Positions 16,640 to 26,761 of a stretch of DNA of 64,000 nucleotides are shown in pieces (within the stretch, counting starts at the first letter, position 1; each line of letters begins with the position of its first letter). Location of the stretch: assembly GCF_014197135.1 (NCBI RefSeq), contig NZ_JACIFA010000002.1, positions 186,001 through 250,000 on the forward strand. The letters run 5' to 3'. A program made the position numbers and the translations under genes. The stretch comes from Sphingomonas zeae. GTDB taxonomy: Bacteria > Pseudomonadota > Alphaproteobacteria > Sphingomonadales > Sphingomonadaceae. The notes beneath the pieces were generated by a model, which was not told the origin of the DNA, did not search any database, and worked only from the letters and a program-made list of their open reading frames with translations.

Positions 16640-18661
16640 ATGCGCGGTTGGTTTTACATCCTGATGACGGCTCTGTTCATGCTGGTGGCGGCAAGCCCCG
16701 GCATGGCCGAAAGCGCACCCACGCCGGGCGCGATCCATCTGCCGATGCGCCTGGTCGCCGAAAGCGAAGCCCCGGCGGCGGGTGGCCACACGACACTCGC
16801 GATCGTCGCGACGCCGGAAAAGGGTTGGCACGGCTATTGGAAGAATGGCGGCGATGCAGGCCTGCCGACCGAGGCGCATTGGGCGCTGCCCAAGGGCGTG
16901 AGCGCGGGCGAGTTGCGCTATCCGGTGCCGGGGCGGCTGAAGATCGCCGGGCTGATGAACTATGTCTATGAGCGGCCCTTCACGCTGCTCGTCGATCTGT
17001 CGATCCCGGCCGGGCTGGCCAAGGGGACGCCGCTGCCCGTCACGGTCAAGCTCGACTATCTGGTCTGCACCGATACGATCTGCGTGCCCGAAAGCCAGAC
17101 GCTGTCGACCAAATTGACGGTCGGTGACGGGGCGGTGGCACCTGCGACGCGTGCCGAGTTCGACCGCTGGCGCGCTGCGCTGCCCCGGCCGCTGGGCGGC
17201 GACGGCGTGATCGAGACGCAGGGCAAGCAGGTGCGGATCGCGGTGCCGCTGCCCGCATCGGTCGCGGTCAGGGACGTCTATTTCTATCCCGAGCGCAGCG
17301 GCATCATCGACCATGCCGCGCCGCAGGTCATGACGCGCAGCGGCGACCAACTGATCCTCGCCATGCCCGCCGCCGCCGTGCCGACGCCGGGTCCGGTGTC
17401 GGGCGTGCTGTCGATCGGTGAGGGGCAGGGCCTGTCCTTCGCCGCCAAGCCGGGTGCCATCGCCGGGGCGAGCGGCAGCGCGGATCATGGCTTCGGCGCG
17501 ATCGCGCTGGCCTTTCTGGGGGCGGTGCTGGGTGGATTGCTGCTCAACATCATGCCCTGCGTCTTCCCGATCCTGAGCCTGAAGGCGTTGAGCCTCGCCA
17601 AGGGCGGCGGGGACGAGCGCCATGCGCGGACCGAGGCGCTGGCCTATACGGCGGGCGTGGTGCTGGTGTGCGTCGGGCTGGGCGTCGTCCTGCTGGCGTT
17701 GCGCGCGGGCGGGCAGAGCGCGGGCTGGGCGTTCCAGCTTCAGGACCCGCGCGTGATCGGCATATTGCTGCTGCTGGTCGCAGGGATCGCGTTCAACCTT
17801 GCGGGGCTGTTCGAGCTGCCGACGCCCGCCTTTGCCGGACGCTCGGGCGCGATGGGATCGTTCGCGACCGGCGCGCTGGCGGCGTTCGTCGCAACGCCCT
17901 GTTCGGGGCCATTCATGGCGGGGGCGCTGGGGGCGGCGCTGGTCCTGCCCGCCGCCGCCGCGCTGGCGGTGTTCGCGGGGCTGGGTATCGGCATCGCGCT
18001 GCCCTTCATCGCCATCGGTTTTGTGCCCGCGCTGCGGCGGCGTCTGCCCAAGCCCGGCATGTGGATGGTCCGGCTGCGCCATATCCTGTCGGTGCCGATG
18101 TTCCTGACCGCGCTCGCGCTGGCCTGGATCTTGGGGCAGGAAGCTGGCGTGACCGGCATGACGCTGGGCCTCGCCGCTGGGCTGATCGCATCGCTGGGCT
18201 TCTGGTGGACGGGTCTGCGCCAACACAGTGGCAAGGGGCGCGCGGGCTGGCCCGCCATCGTCGCCCTGGTGCTGGCGATCGGAATCGTCGTGACGGTCAA
18301 GCCCGCCGCCGCCGTCGCCAAGGCGACTGCCGACACCGCCTTTACCGAGGCCAAGCTGGACGATCTGCGCAAGCAGAACCGCCCGGTCTTCGCCTATTTC
18401 ACCGCCGACTGGTGCCTGAGCTGCAAGGTCAACGAAGCCGCCGCGATCGAGCGTTCCTCGGTGCGCGACGCGTTCCAGCGCAACAAGGTAGCGGTGCTGG
18501 TCGGCGACTGGACCGATGGCGATCCGGTTTTGGGACGCTTTATTGAGCGGCATAACCGGGCGGGCGTGCCGCTGTATCTCTATTATGCGCCGGGTGCGAA
18601 GGAGCCGCAGGTCCTGCCGCAGGTGCTGACCCCGTCGATGCTGGAGAAGCTGGGCGCGTAA
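16640..18661 (+). CDS. Protein-disulfide reductase DsbD/ScsB-like
   Basis: 673 residues. Signal peptide 1-24 (LMTALFMLVAASPGMAES). Periplasmic N-terminal domain about 30-270, with a cysteine pair at YLVCTDTICVPES. Transmembrane electron-transfer domain about 285-550 with LLLNIMPCVFPILSLKAL and VATPCSGPFMAGALGAAL, each holding a redox Cys. C-terminal thioredoxin domain about 575-673 with ADWCLSCKV (CxxC). It passes electrons from cytoplasmic thioredoxin to periplasmic partners. MPCVFPILSLK is typical of the ScsB-like branch. Start ATG 16640 gives a proper signal peptide. Confidence 0.92.
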   Translation: MRGWFYILMTALFMLVAASPGMAESAPTPGAIHLPMRLVAESEAPAAGGHTTLAIVATPEKGWHGYWKNGGDAGLPTEAHWALPKGVSAGELRYPVPGRLKIAGLMNYVYERPFTLLVDLSIPAGLAKGTPLPVTVKLDYLVCTDTICVPESQTLSTKLTVGDGAVAPATRAEFDRWRAALPRPLGGDGVIETQGKQVRIAVPLPASVAVRDVYFYPERSGIIDHAAPQVMTRSGDQLILAMPAAAVPTPGPVSGVLSIGEGQGLSFAAKPGAIAGASGSADHGFGAIALAFLGAVLGGLLLNIMPCVFPILSLKALSLAKGGGDERHARTEALAYTAGVVLVCVGLGVVLLALRAGGQSAGWAFQLQDPRVIGILLLLVAGIAFNLAGLFELPTPAFAGRSGAMGSFATGALAAFVATPCSGPFMAGALGAALVLPAAAALAVFAGLGIGIALPFIAIGFVPALRRRLPKPGMWMVRLRHILSVPMFLTALALAWILGQEAGVTGMTLGLAAGLIASLGFWWTGLRQHSGKGRAGWPAIVALVLAIGIVVTVKPAAAVAKATADTAFTEAKLDDLRKQNRPVFAYFTADWCLSCKVNEAAAIERSSVRDAFQRNKVAVLVGDWTDGDPVLGRFIERHNRAGVPLYLYYAPGAKEPQVLPQVLTPSMLEKLGA

Positions 18662-18790
18662 ATCCTCCCCGGCACGGGGAGGGGGACCAGCCGCAGGCTG
18701 GTGGAGGGGGCTGTCCATCTAGCGAGCCCCTGGCGGTGATCCCCCTCCACCCCCGCTTCGCGGCGGTCCCCTCCCCGTGCCGGGGAGGAT
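18662..18790. repeat. Palindromic GC-rich intergenic element, copy 4
   Basis: TCCTCCCCGGCACGGGGAGG at the left and CCCTCCCCGTGCCGGGGAGG at the right are mirror images, with CAGCCGCAGGCTGG and CGCTTCGCGGCG inner hairpins. It occupies the gap after the DsbD gene. Confidence 0.85.
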
Positions 18791-18865
18791 CGTGTTTCCC
18801 CCTTGCGCACCCCCATCATGCGGTGCAGCATGGAACCGGAACACGAGGGGGAGCGTAACGACCGG

Positions 18866-20359
18866 ATGGGGACTATCGCCGCGTTCGACGAAATCATGGG
18901 GGCTTCCGGCGCAGGTTCGTCGCGGCCCGAACTCTCTGCCTTGCAACGCTGGCTCGATCTTACCCCCGATAGCGAACTCCGCCGCCGCCAGCAGGCGGCC
19001 GAGGCGACCTTCCGCCAACTTGGCATCACCTTTGCGGTTTACGGCGAGAATGATGCCGCCGAGCGGATCATTCCCTTCGATATCGTACCGCGCGTGTTCC
19101 TGCCCGATGAATGGGCGCGCCTGTCCGAAGGGCTGGTGCAGCGGGTCGAGGCGATCAACGCGTTCCTCGACGACATTTATGGCGAGCGGAAAATCCTGCG
19201 CGACGGGATCCTGCCGCCCGACCTGATCTTCGGCAATCCGCAATTCCGCCCCGAAATCGCCGGGATGCGCCCGCCGCATGGCGTTTGGGCGCATATCTGC
19301 GGCATCGATCTCGTCCGCACCGGCCCGGACGATTTCTTCGTGCTGGAGGACAATGCCCGCACGCCCTCGGGCGTCAGCTATATGCTGGAGAATCGCGAGG
19401 CGATGCTGCGCCTCTGCCCGGAGCTGTTCCGCCAGTTCCGGGTGGCGGCGGTCGACAGCTATCCCGACCGGCTGCTCGCCACGATGAAGTCGGTCGCGCC
19501 GCACGGCGTCGCCGAGCCGACCTGTGTCGTGCTGACGCCGGGACATTACAACTCCGCCTATTACGAACACAGCTTCCTGGCCGATTCGATGGGTGTCGAG
19601 CTGGTCGAGGCGGCCGATCTGGTGGTCGATGACGACATCGTCTGGATGCGGACGATCGCGGGCCGGGTGAAGGTGGACGTCATCTATCGCCGGGTCGATG
19701 ACGATTTCCTCGATCCTTTGGTCTTCCGCCCCGATTCGATGCTGGGCGTGCCGGGCCTGATCGCGGCCTATGCGGCGGGCAATGTCGCCATCCTCAACGC
19801 GCCGGGCAACGGCATCGCCGACGACAAGGCGATCTACAGCTATATGCCCGACATCGTCCGCTATTATTCGGGCGCCGAGCCGAAGCTGAAGAATGTCGAG
19901 ACCTGGCGGTGCCGGGAACCGGAGGCGCTATCCTATGTCCTGGACCACCTGAGCGAGTTGGTGGTCAAGCTGGTGGACGGCTCGGGCGGTTACGGCATGC
20001 TGGTCGGCCCGACCGCGAGTGCGCGCCAGATCGAAGAATTTCGCGCGGCGCTGATTGCCGAGCCGCACCGCTACATCGCGCAGCCGACGCTGGCGCTGTC
20101 GACGGTGCCAACGCTGGTCGAAAGCGGCGTGGCCCCGCGCCATGTCGATTTCCGCCCCTTCGTCCTGACGGGCGCTGGCGGCGTCGAGGTTACGCCGGGC
20201 GGGCTGACCCGCGTGGCGCTTCGCGAGGGCTCGCTGGTCGTCAATTCCAGCCAGGGCGGCGGCACCAAGGACAGCTTCGTCCTGTTACCGGCCGAACTCG
20301 ACAGCTGGGTCCAGGTCCAGGGACAGCAGTCGCAGATTCAGACGCAGGGAGCGCACTGA
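18866..20359 (+). CDS. Circularly permuted type 2 ATP-grasp protein (DUF404/DUF407)
   Basis: 497 residues from the ATG at 18866, chosen because GGGGGAG lies upstream and relatives start near FDEMMG; ATGs at 18830 and 18818 are also possible. Signatures are VLEDNARTPSGVSYMLENR (about residue 165), LTPGHYNSAYYEHSFLAD (about 215), VDVIYRRVDDDFLDP (about 272), VAILNAPGNGIADDKAIYSY (about 308) and GGYGMLVGP (about 373). The fold is that of amidoligases that form peptide-like bonds with ATP. First of three overlapping genes with the alpha-E and transglutaminase proteins, a widespread set of unknown product. Confidence 0.9.
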   Translation: MGTIAAFDEIMGASGAGSSRPELSALQRWLDLTPDSELRRRQQAAEATFRQLGITFAVYGENDAAERIIPFDIVPRVFLPDEWARLSEGLVQRVEAINAFLDDIYGERKILRDGILPPDLIFGNPQFRPEIAGMRPPHGVWAHICGIDLVRTGPDDFFVLEDNARTPSGVSYMLENREAMLRLCPELFRQFRVAAVDSYPDRLLATMKSVAPHGVAEPTCVVLTPGHYNSAYYEHSFLADSMGVELVEAADLVVDDDIVWMRTIAGRVKVDVIYRRVDDDFLDPLVFRPDSMLGVPGLIAAYAAGNVAILNAPGNGIADDKAIYSYMPDIVRYYSGAEPKLKNVETWRCREPEALSYVLDHLSELVVKLVDGSGGYGMLVGPTASARQIEEFRAALIAEPHRYIAQPTLALSTVPTLVESGVAPRHVDFRPFVLTGAGGVEVTPGGLTRVALREGSLVVNSSQGGGTKDSFVLLPAELDSWVQVQGQQSQIQTQGAH

Positions 20360-21294
20360 TGCTCTCGCGCACCGCATCCTCGCTCTACTGGCTGGGGCGT
20401 TATTTCGAGCGGGCGGACTTCATCGCCCGGCTGGTCGAAGCGACGGTTAGGCTTGACGTGCTGTCGCCGCGCTCAGCAGGGCTGGCCGCCTGGGGCTCGG
20501 CGCTGGCCGTCACCGACACGGCCAGCGCTTTTGCCGAGGGCGGGCGCGAGATGCGCCGTCGCGAGGTGGCGCGCTTCCTGACGGTCGAGAGCTGCCATCC
20601 CGGCTCGATCGTCCGCTGCGTCGACATGGCACGGACCAACGCCCGTGCGGTGCGCACCGCGCTGACCCGCGAGGCGTGGAGTGCGATCAACCGCGCATGG
20701 CTGCATTTCGAGGCCAAGCCCGCGGCCGACGATCCTACCGCCGTGCTCGGGCTGGTCGAGGCGGTGAAGAACGAGACGCGCGGGTTTGAGGGCGCCGTCC
20801 ACCGGATGCTGCGCAACCAGACGACCTGGTTCATCCGGCTGGGCCAGGCGGTCGAGCGCGCGGACAACACCGCCAGGCTGCTCGACGTCAAATACCATAT
20901 CCTGCTGCCGGCGGGCGAGCGGATCGGCGGCGTCGTGGATCGCGACCAGTGGACGACGATCCTGCAGACCGTCTCCGCCGTCACCGCCTATCGCTGGCTC
21001 TATTCGGACGGGTTGAAGCCCGCGAACGTCATCGACCTGCTGATCGCGCGTGCCGAGTTGCCGCGCAGCCTGGCGGCGTCGGTCGAGGAAACGGTGGACG
21101 TGCTGGGACAGTTGGCCCGGCGGACGGGGCAGCATGGGGAGGCGGATCGTATGGCGAGGTTGCGCGCAAACCGGATGAGCAAGACGCGGTCGGGGGACGT
21201 GATCGCGGGCGGGCTTCATCAATATCTCGAAGCCTTTATCCAGGAAAATGCCCTGCTGCACGGCGCGATCGGCCGTCAGTTCAAGTTCGCCTGA
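20359..21294 (+). CDS. Alpha-E domain-containing protein (DUF403)
   Basis: 311 residues, nearly all helical. The N-terminus MLSRTASSLYWLGRYFERAD is the family signature, and FIRLGQAVERADNTARLLDVKY recurs near residue 171 as an internal related motif. It overlaps the ATP-grasp stop by one base (TGATG) and the transglutaminase start by one base. Biochemical role unknown; the constant pairing suggests a complex with, or a substrate carrier for, the ATP-grasp protein. Confidence 0.9.
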   Translation: MLSRTASSLYWLGRYFERADFIARLVEATVRLDVLSPRSAGLAAWGSALAVTDTASAFAEGGREMRRREVARFLTVESCHPGSIVRCVDMARTNARAVRTALTREAWSAINRAWLHFEAKPAADDPTAVLGLVEAVKNETRGFEGAVHRMLRNQTTWFIRLGQAVERADNTARLLDVKYHILLPAGERIGGVVDRDQWTTILQTVSAVTAYRWLYSDGLKPANVIDLLIARAELPRSLAASVEETVDVLGQLARRTGQHGEADRMARLRANRMSKTRSGDVIAGGLHQYLEAFIQENALLHGAIGRQFKFA

Positions 21295-22073
21295 TGCGCA
21301 TCGCAATCGAGCACCAGATCGTCCACCGTGCTCGCGCGGGGCGGCCGACATCGGTCCAGATGCTACGCCTGACGCCGGAGAATTACGACGACCAGACGGT
21401 GGCCAACTGGCATATCGACGTGGATTGCGATGCGCGGCTGCGGCGCGGACAGGACGGCTTCGGCAATGTCGTCACCATGCTGTACATCCAAGACGCGCCG
21501 GAGACGGTGACGATCACCGCGACCGGTGAGGTTCTGACCAGCGACGCGCATGGCATGGTGCGCGGAACGACCGAGACGCTGCCACCCGCACTGTTCCTGC
21601 GCGCGACGTCGGCCACGCCCGCCGATGCGGCGATCGCGGCCTTTGCCGAGGATGCGATAAAGGGCGCGGACAGCAGCCTGGCGGCGCTCCATGCGGTGAA
21701 CGCGGCGCTTCATCGGCGCTTCGCCAGCGACGCGCGCAGCCCCGCACCGGACGCCGCGACGGCGTTCGCGGCGGGAGCGCTGGGTGCCTGTGATCTGGCG
21801 CACATCTTCTGCGTGGCGGCGCGGTCCCTGGGCGTGCCTGCCCGGTTCGTCTCGGGCTTCGCCTCATGGGACGATGCGGCAAGCGCCACCGCGCATTGCT
21901 GGGCGGAAGCCTATGCCGAGGGGCTGGGCTGGATCGGCTTCGATCCCAGTATCGGCCTCAGCCCGCAGGACCGGCACGTGCGGGTCGCCGTAGCGCTCGA
22001 TGCCGCCGGGGCGACGGCGCTGTCGGGTGAAGCGTGGCGGGAGGTCGCGCTGGTGGACGAGGCAGCGCAGTAG
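21294..22073 (+). CDS. Transglutaminase-like cysteine peptidase family protein
   Basis: 259 residues. An N-terminal beta domain (about 1-150) precedes a transglutaminase core. The catalytic Cys is in GACDLAHIFCVAARSLGVPARFVSGF (about residue 161), the His in TAHCWAEAYAEGLGWIGFDP (about 200) and the Asp in the same stretch. No signal peptide. Such domains in bacteria usually hydrolyse or transfer on amide bonds. As third gene of the ATP-grasp/alpha-E operon it could reverse or edit the bond the ligase makes. This last point is inference. Confidence 0.88.
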   Translation: MRIAIEHQIVHRARAGRPTSVQMLRLTPENYDDQTVANWHIDVDCDARLRRGQDGFGNVVTMLYIQDAPETVTITATGEVLTSDAHGMVRGTTETLPPALFLRATSATPADAAIAAFAEDAIKGADSSLAALHAVNAALHRRFASDARSPAPDAATAFAAGALGACDLAHIFCVAARSLGVPARFVSGFASWDDAASATAHCWAEAYAEGLGWIGFDPSIGLSPQDRHVRVAVALDAAGATALSGEAWREVALVDEAAQ

Positions 22074-22095
22074 CGGCGTATCAGGCTGCTGCCCC

Positions 22096-22215
22096 ATTCC
22101 TCCCCTGTAAGGGGAGGGGGACCAGCGCAGCTGGTGGAGGGGTGTCCCCCTATCGAGAGCGTGACACCCCTCCGTCAGGGCTGCGCCCGGCCACCTCCCC
22201 TTGCAGGGGAGGAAT
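22096..22215. repeat. Palindromic GC-rich intergenic element, copy 5
   Basis: TTCCTCCCCTGTAAGGGGAGG and CACCTCCCCTTGCAGGGGAGG bracket the element, with CCAGCGCAGCTGG and GGGCTGCGCCC inner hairpins. It lies between the convergent transglutaminase and bpt genes. Confidence 0.82.
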
Positions 22216-22229
22216 AAGGGCGCGCCAGG

Positions 22230-23027
22230 TCAGGCTTCCCCCGCCTCGATCGCGGTTTCGACCGGGGGAGGCGCGATCGGCGTCGGGCTTTCGCCGGAGA
22301 AAGGGGACCAGCCGCGCACGGTAAGCGCCTCCAGCGGCTGATAGCGCGTCTTGTACGCCATGCGCGGCGAGCCCTTCACCCAATAGCCCAGATAGACGAA
22401 GGGCAGTTCGGCGGCGCGCGCGCGCAGGATATGGTCCATGATGATGAAATTGCCGAGACCCGGGCGGCTCTCGTCCTGCGTCTCGAAAAAGCTGTAGATC
22501 ATCGACAGGCCGTCGCCCTGCCGATCGGTCAGGCAGCAGCCGACCAGGCGTCCGCGCGTCCCGTCCGCCGCGGTCGGTTCGCGATATTCGACCAGCACCG
22601 ACTGGACGGGCGACAGTTCGACCATGTCGGCATAGTCGCTCTCATCCATCGCCGCCATGCCGCCGCCGGGATGCCGCTCGCCCAGATAGCGGCGGAGCAG
22701 CGCGAACTGCTCGGCGGTGGCCCAGGGCTGGCAGGCGGTGACTTCCAGGTCGGCGTGGCGGCGCAGCAGCTTGCGCTGGGTGCCGTTGGGCCGAAAGCCA
22801 CCCGCCACGACCCGTACCGACACGCATGCGCTGCACCCCGCGCAGGAGGGGCGATAGGCGACCCCCTGGCTGCGGCGAAAGCCGATGCGGCTCAGCGCTT
22901 CGTTCAGTTCATCGGCATGGTCGCCGCTCAGTTCGGTGAACACCTTGCGCTCGTCGCGCCCCGGCAGATAGGGGCAGGGGGCGGGGCTGGTGACGAAGAA
23001 GCGCGGAAAACGAAAAGGCGCGGTCAC
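22230..23027 (-). CDS. bpt: Aspartate/glutamate leucyl/arginyl-tRNA-protein transferase (Bpt)
   Basis: 265 residues from a GTG start at 23027 ([14 protein letters not shown]) preceded by AAGGA; the longer open frame runs into ilvA and is not used. Motifs are [16 protein letters not shown] near residue 18, [16 protein letters not shown] near residue 57, [20 protein letters not shown] near 187 and YVYLGYW-like [10 protein letters not shown] near 217. Bpt adds an amino acid from tRNA to proteins with N-terminal Asp or Glu, marking them for ClpAP through ClpS. aat, the other N-degron enzyme, is at 48.5 kb. Confidence 0.93.
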   Translation of the reverse strand: MTAPFRFPRFFVTSPAPCPYLPGRDERKVFTELSGDHADELNEALSRIGFRRSQGVAYRPSCAGCSACVSVRVVAGGFRPNGTQRKLLRRHADLEVTACQPWATAEQFALLRRYLGERHPGGGMAAMDESDYADMVELSPVQSVLVEYREPTAADGTRGRLVGCCLTDRQGDGLSMIYSFFETQDESRPGLGNFIIMDHILRARAAELPFVYLGYWVKGSPRMAYKTRYQPLEALTVRGWSPFSGESPTPIAPPPVETAIEAGEA

Positions 23028-23143
23028 CGCCGGGCAGTTCCTTACGAGTAGGGGACGATAACTCTCTTTAGCGATCTTCCCGTCCGAAGCGATGGGGCAG
23101 CATCGTTCGGAAACGGGACGATCGGCCGAAAAACAGCCGTGGA

Positions 23144-24400
23144 TCAGGCGAGTTCGACCTGGGTGGTTTCGTACCCCGCCGCGCGCAACGCCTCGATCAG
23201 TCGGTGCAGGTGCAGCGCGTCGCGCGTCTCGCACTCGATATCGGTGATGAGGCCCTTGGCGGGAAGGGTGGTGAAGACGCGCTGGTGATACACCTCGATG
23301 ATGTTCACCCGCTCACGGTCGAAGATGCGCGCGACGTTGAACAGCGCGCCCGGCTGGTCCTGCAACCGGATGCGCAGGCGGGCGAGGCGGCCCGAGCGCG
23401 CCAGGTCGCGCAGCAGCACGTTGGCGAGCAGGCGGGTGTCGATATTGCCGCCGCACAGCACGATGCCGACCGTCTTGCCCCGGAAGCGCTCCGGGTGGGA
23501 CATCAGCGCGGCGAGGCCCGCCGCGCCCGCGCCCTCGACCACGGTCTTTTCAATCTGGAGCAGCGCGCTGACGGCTTCTTCCAGATGACGCTCATCGACC
23601 AGCAGGATTTCGCGCACCAGTTGCGCGACCATCTGCGAGGTCAGGCCCCCGGGCTCCTTGACCGCGATGCCCTCGGCCAGCGTATCGCCTGCGCAGGGCA
23701 GGGTCGTCCCGTTCAGCCGGTTGTACATGGAGGGGAACAGTTCGGCCTGCACGCCGACGACTTCGACCGGCTTGTCGGCCGCCGCCGCGACGGTGGCGAT
23801 GCCCGAGATCAGCCCGCCGCCGCCGATCGGCACGATCAGCGTTTCGATGTCGGGGGCGTCCTCCAGCATCTCCAGCGCAACCGTGCCTTGGCCCGCGATC
23901 ACCCGCGCATCGTCGAAGGGGTGAACGAAGGTATAGCCACGCTGCGCCTCGAGCACGCGGGCATGGGCATAGGCAGCGTCGAAGGTGTCGCCTTCCAGCA
24001 CGACGGTGGCGCCGTGTCCTTCGGTCTGGACGACCTTCACGATCGGGGTGGTGCGCGGCATCACGATGGTCGCGGGCACGCCCAGTCGATTGGCGTGATA
24101 GGCCAGCCCTTGCGCATGATTGCCCGCCGAGGCGGCGATCACACCCTTGGCCTTGGCTTCCTCGGAGAGCTGGAGCAACGTGTTGAGCGCGCCGCGTTCC
24201 TTATAGGCGGCGGTGAACTGCAGGTTCTCGAACTTCAGGTAAACGGTCGCCCCGGTCAGTTGCGACAGCGTCCGGCTGATCAGCGTCGGCGTACGGATGA
24301 TCCGGTCCGAAATCCGCGCATGAGCGGCGCGGACATCGTCGATGGTGACGAGCGAGGACGGGATTTCCGAAGCGGCCTGAGCGGCGGTGCGACTAACCAT
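23144..24400 (-). CDS. ilvA: Threonine ammonia-lyase with C-terminal ACT domain
   Basis: 418 residues. PLP-dependent beta-family fold with the Schiff-base Lys in [11 protein letters not shown] near residue 67, [19 protein letters not shown] near residue 90 and the phosphate loop [10 protein letters not shown] near residue 192. Residues about 335-418 form one ACT-like domain ([20 protein letters not shown]). This is the shorter ilvA type also called catabolic, not the two-ACT E. coli IlvA. It deaminates threonine to 2-oxobutanoate for isoleucine. Confidence 0.94.
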   Translation of the reverse strand: MVSRTAAQAASEIPSSLVTIDDVRAAHARISDRIIRTPTLISRTLSQLTGATVYLKFENLQFTAAYKERGALNTLLQLSEEAKAKGVIAASAGNHAQGLAYHANRLGVPATIVMPRTTPIVKVVQTEGHGATVVLEGDTFDAAYAHARVLEAQRGYTFVHPFDDARVIAGQGTVALEMLEDAPDIETLIVPIGGGGLISGIATVAAAADKPVEVVGVQAELFPSMYNRLNGTTLPCAGDTLAEGIAVKEPGGLTSQMVAQLVREILLVDERHLEEAVSALLQIEKTVVEGAGAAGLAALMSHPERFRGKTVGIVLCGGNIDTRLLANVLLRDLARSGRLARLRIRLQDQPGALFNVARIFDRERVNIIEVYHQRVFTTLPAKGLITDIECETRDALHLHRLIEALRAAGYETTQVELA

Positions 24401-24841
24401 GGTGATGCCGTAGCCGATCGCGGGCGGGAGGTGAACCGTTTCGGAAAGGTCTGGGGTGGGGCGTTCGGGGTGAGGGCGGGGCGAGGCCTTCGACTTCGCT
24501 CAGGCTGAACGGGGGGAGCTCTTCTTTCTCCCCTCCCGCAGGCGGGAGGGGTCGGGGGAGGGTATGGTGTCTCACCGAGCCTGGCGTCCGTGGCTTTCCC
24601 TCCCCCATCCCCTCCCGCCTGCGGGAGGGGCGTGCTTGGGGCAACGGTAGGAACGCCTCGAGGTCCATCTCCACTGTTGCATTGCGGCATCGCCCGCCCC
24701 CCGAAAACGTGCAGCAACGCAACAACCCCTCGGCCCCTGCGTTGCTGGTCTTTTGGGGCCATGCTAGGGCGTCGCGATGATCACAGGGTTGCCACGGATG
24801 TCGCCGATGATCCTTCCCATCACCGGCACGATCCCCCAGTC
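24401..24841. other. Divergent intergenic region between ilvA and kup
   Basis: No convincing gene is seen in these 441 bp. They hold a CCTTCGACTTCGCTCAGG element at 24488-24505, shared with the repeat at 37.9 kb, and palindromic element copy 6. The rest must contain the promoters of the two divergent genes, but no clear boxes were found. Confidence 0.6.
24530..24631. repeat. Palindromic GC-rich intergenic element, copy 6
   Basis: CCCCTCCCGCAGGCGGGAGG with GGGGGAGGG, and then TCCCTCCCCC with CCCCTCCCGCCTGCGGGAGG, form inverted ends around a core of about 40 bp. It is the same subtype as copy 1. Confidence 0.82.
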
Positions 24842-26761
24842 ATGAGCGTCTCTCCCACCGGGATCGCCACAACCGCGAACGAAGACTCCCATCCCCATCC
24901 GCCCCAGGGCATGGCGCGGCTCGCGCTAGGGGCGATCGGGGTGGTGTTCGGCGATATCGGCACTAGTCCGATCTATGCCTTCCGCGAGACCTTCGCGAAT
25001 CCGCACCATCCGCTGCCGCTCGACAATGCGCATATCCTGGGCGTCATCAGCCTGATCTTCTGGTCGATGATGATCGTCGTCTCGATCAAATACGTCGCGA
25101 TCATCATGCGTGCCGACAACAAGGGCGAGGGGGGCAGCCTGGCGCTGCTCGCGCTGGTGTCGGGGCAGACCAAGACGCGGCGCTGGTCGCGGGGCATCGT
25201 GCTGCTCGGGGTCTTCGCCACTGCGCTTTTCTATGGCGACAGCATGATCACGCCCGCCGTCACCGTGCTGAGCGCGGTCGAGGGACTTGCGGTCGCCGCG
25301 CCCGCCTTTGGCGGCTTCGTCCTGCCGATCGCGATCACCATCCTGATCGTGTTGTTCAAGATCCAGCGTTCGGGCACCGAGCGGGTCGGCCTGTTCTTCG
25401 GACCCGTGATGCTCCTCTATTTCGGCGCGATCGCGGTTCTGGGCATCATGAGCTTCGTCCAGACGCCCGAGGTGTTGCAGGCGCTGTCGCCGCATCATGC
25501 GGTGCGGTTCTTCTTCATCGATCCGGTGCGTGGCTTCCTGGCGTTGGGTTCCGTCGTGCTGGCGGTGACGGGCGCGGAGGCGCTCTACGCCGATATGGGC
25601 CATTTCGGCCGGCGACCGATCGGCCTGTCCTGGCTGGTCTTCGTGCTGCCCGCGCTGATGCTGAACTATATGGGGCAGGGGGCGCTGCTGTTCCGCGAGG
25701 GCGCCGCCGCGCTGGAGAGCCCCTTCTACATGCTGGCGCCCGAAGGGTTGCAGCTGCCCCTGGTGCTGCTTGCCACCGCCGCGGCCGTCATTGCCAGCCA
25801 GGCGGTCATCACCGGCGCCTTTTCGGTCACGCAACAGGCGATCCAGCTCGGCTTCATGCCGCGCCTGCGCATCGAGCATACGTCCGCGGCGACCGCGGGG
25901 CAGATCTACATCCCGCTCATCAACTGGATGTTGATGGTGATGGTGATCCTGCTCGTCCTGTTCTTCCGCTCCTCGTCCAACCTGACCTCGGCCTATGGCA
26001 TCGCGGTGACGGGGGCGATGCTGATCGATACCTGCCTGCTCGGCGTCGCGTTGACCCGGTTGTGGAAATGGCCGCTCTATGCCGCGCTGCCCCTGCTCGG
26101 CCTGTTCTTCCTGGTCGACGGCGCCTATTTCCTCGCCAACCTGACCAAGGTGCCGTCGGGCGGCTGGTTCCCGCTGCTGGTCGGCTTCGTCATCTTCACC
26201 TTCCTGACGACTTGGTCGACGGGGCGCAAGCTGATGATCCAGCGGCTGCGCGAGGGGACGATGCCGATCCACATCTTCATCGATTCGGCGGCGGGCGCGG
26301 CGAGCCGGGTGTCGGGCACCGCGATCTTCATGACCTCCTCACCCGAGGGGGTGCCCCACGCGCTGCTCCACAATCTCAAGCATAACAAGGTGCTGCACGA
26401 GCGCATCATCTTGCTGACCGTCAAGATCATGAGCCAGCCTTATTGGCCCGAAGGCGACAGGGCCAAGCGCGACGATCTGGGCCATGGTTTCCACCGCCTG
26501 GTCCTGCGCTTCGGCTTCATGGAAGAGGCGGACGTGCCCGCCGCGCTCAAGCGGGTCGAGATGGAAGGCGGCGCGTTCAAGATGATGGACACCAGCTTCT
26601 TCCTGTCGCGCCAGACCCTGCTCGCCGCCGAGCGACCGGGCATGTCGATGTGGCGCGAGAAGCTGTTCTCCTGGATGCTGCGCAACGCCGAAAGCGCCAT
26701 GGAGTTTTTCCGCCTGCCGACCAATCGCGTGGTCGAGCTGGGCAGTCAGGTGGAAATCTGA
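24842..26761 (+). CDS. kup: Low-affinity potassium transporter Kup
   Basis: 639 residues, the usual Kup length. The N-terminus carries the family signature [21 protein letters not shown] near residue 33, then about 12 membrane segments up to residue 430 ([51 protein letters not shown]) and a cytoplasmic C-terminal domain. It takes up K+ with protons at the inner membrane. ATG 24842 is selected by homology of the N-terminus. The next gene overlaps its stop codon. Confidence 0.96.
   Translation: MSVSPTGIATTANEDSHPHPPQGMARLALGAIGVVFGDIGTSPIYAFRETFANPHHPLPLDNAHILGVISLIFWSMMIVVSIKYVAIIMRADNKGEGGSLALLALVSGQTKTRRWSRGIVLLGVFATALFYGDSMITPAVTVLSAVEGLAVAAPAFGGFVLPIAITILIVLFKIQRSGTERVGLFFGPVMLLYFGAIAVLGIMSFVQTPEVLQALSPHHAVRFFFIDPVRGFLALGSVVLAVTGAEALYADMGHFGRRPIGLSWLVFVLPALMLNYMGQGALLFREGAAALESPFYMLAPEGLQLPLVLLATAAAVIASQAVITGAFSVTQQAIQLGFMPRLRIEHTSAATAGQIYIPLINWMLMVMVILLVLFFRSSSNLTSAYGIAVTGAMLIDTCLLGVALTRLWKWPLYAALPLLGLFFLVDGAYFLANLTKVPSGGWFPLLVGFVIFTFLTTWSTGRKLMIQRLREGTMPIHIFIDSAAGAASRVSGTAIFMTSSPEGVPHALLHNLKHNKVLHERIILLTVKIMSQPYWPEGDRAKRDDLGHGFHRLVLRFGFMEEADVPAALKRVEMEGGAFKMMDTSFFLSRQTLLAAERPGMSMWREKLFSWMLRNAESAMEFFRLPTNRVVELGSQVEI

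Noticed and set aside
16127..18718. 863-codon minus-strand frame over the phosphatase and DsbD genes
   Set aside because: Its start lies antisense to dsbD and the product has no domain except short out-of-frame similarity; both plus and minus real genes explain the region.
22230..23234. Longer 334-codon reading of bpt
   Set aside because: The extra 69 residues overlap the end of ilvA and lack homology; the GTG at 23027 gives a normal Bpt.
24926..26272. 448-codon minus-strand frame inside kup
   Set aside because: Shadow of kup in third-position GC; Asp/Arg/Gln-rich with no family.
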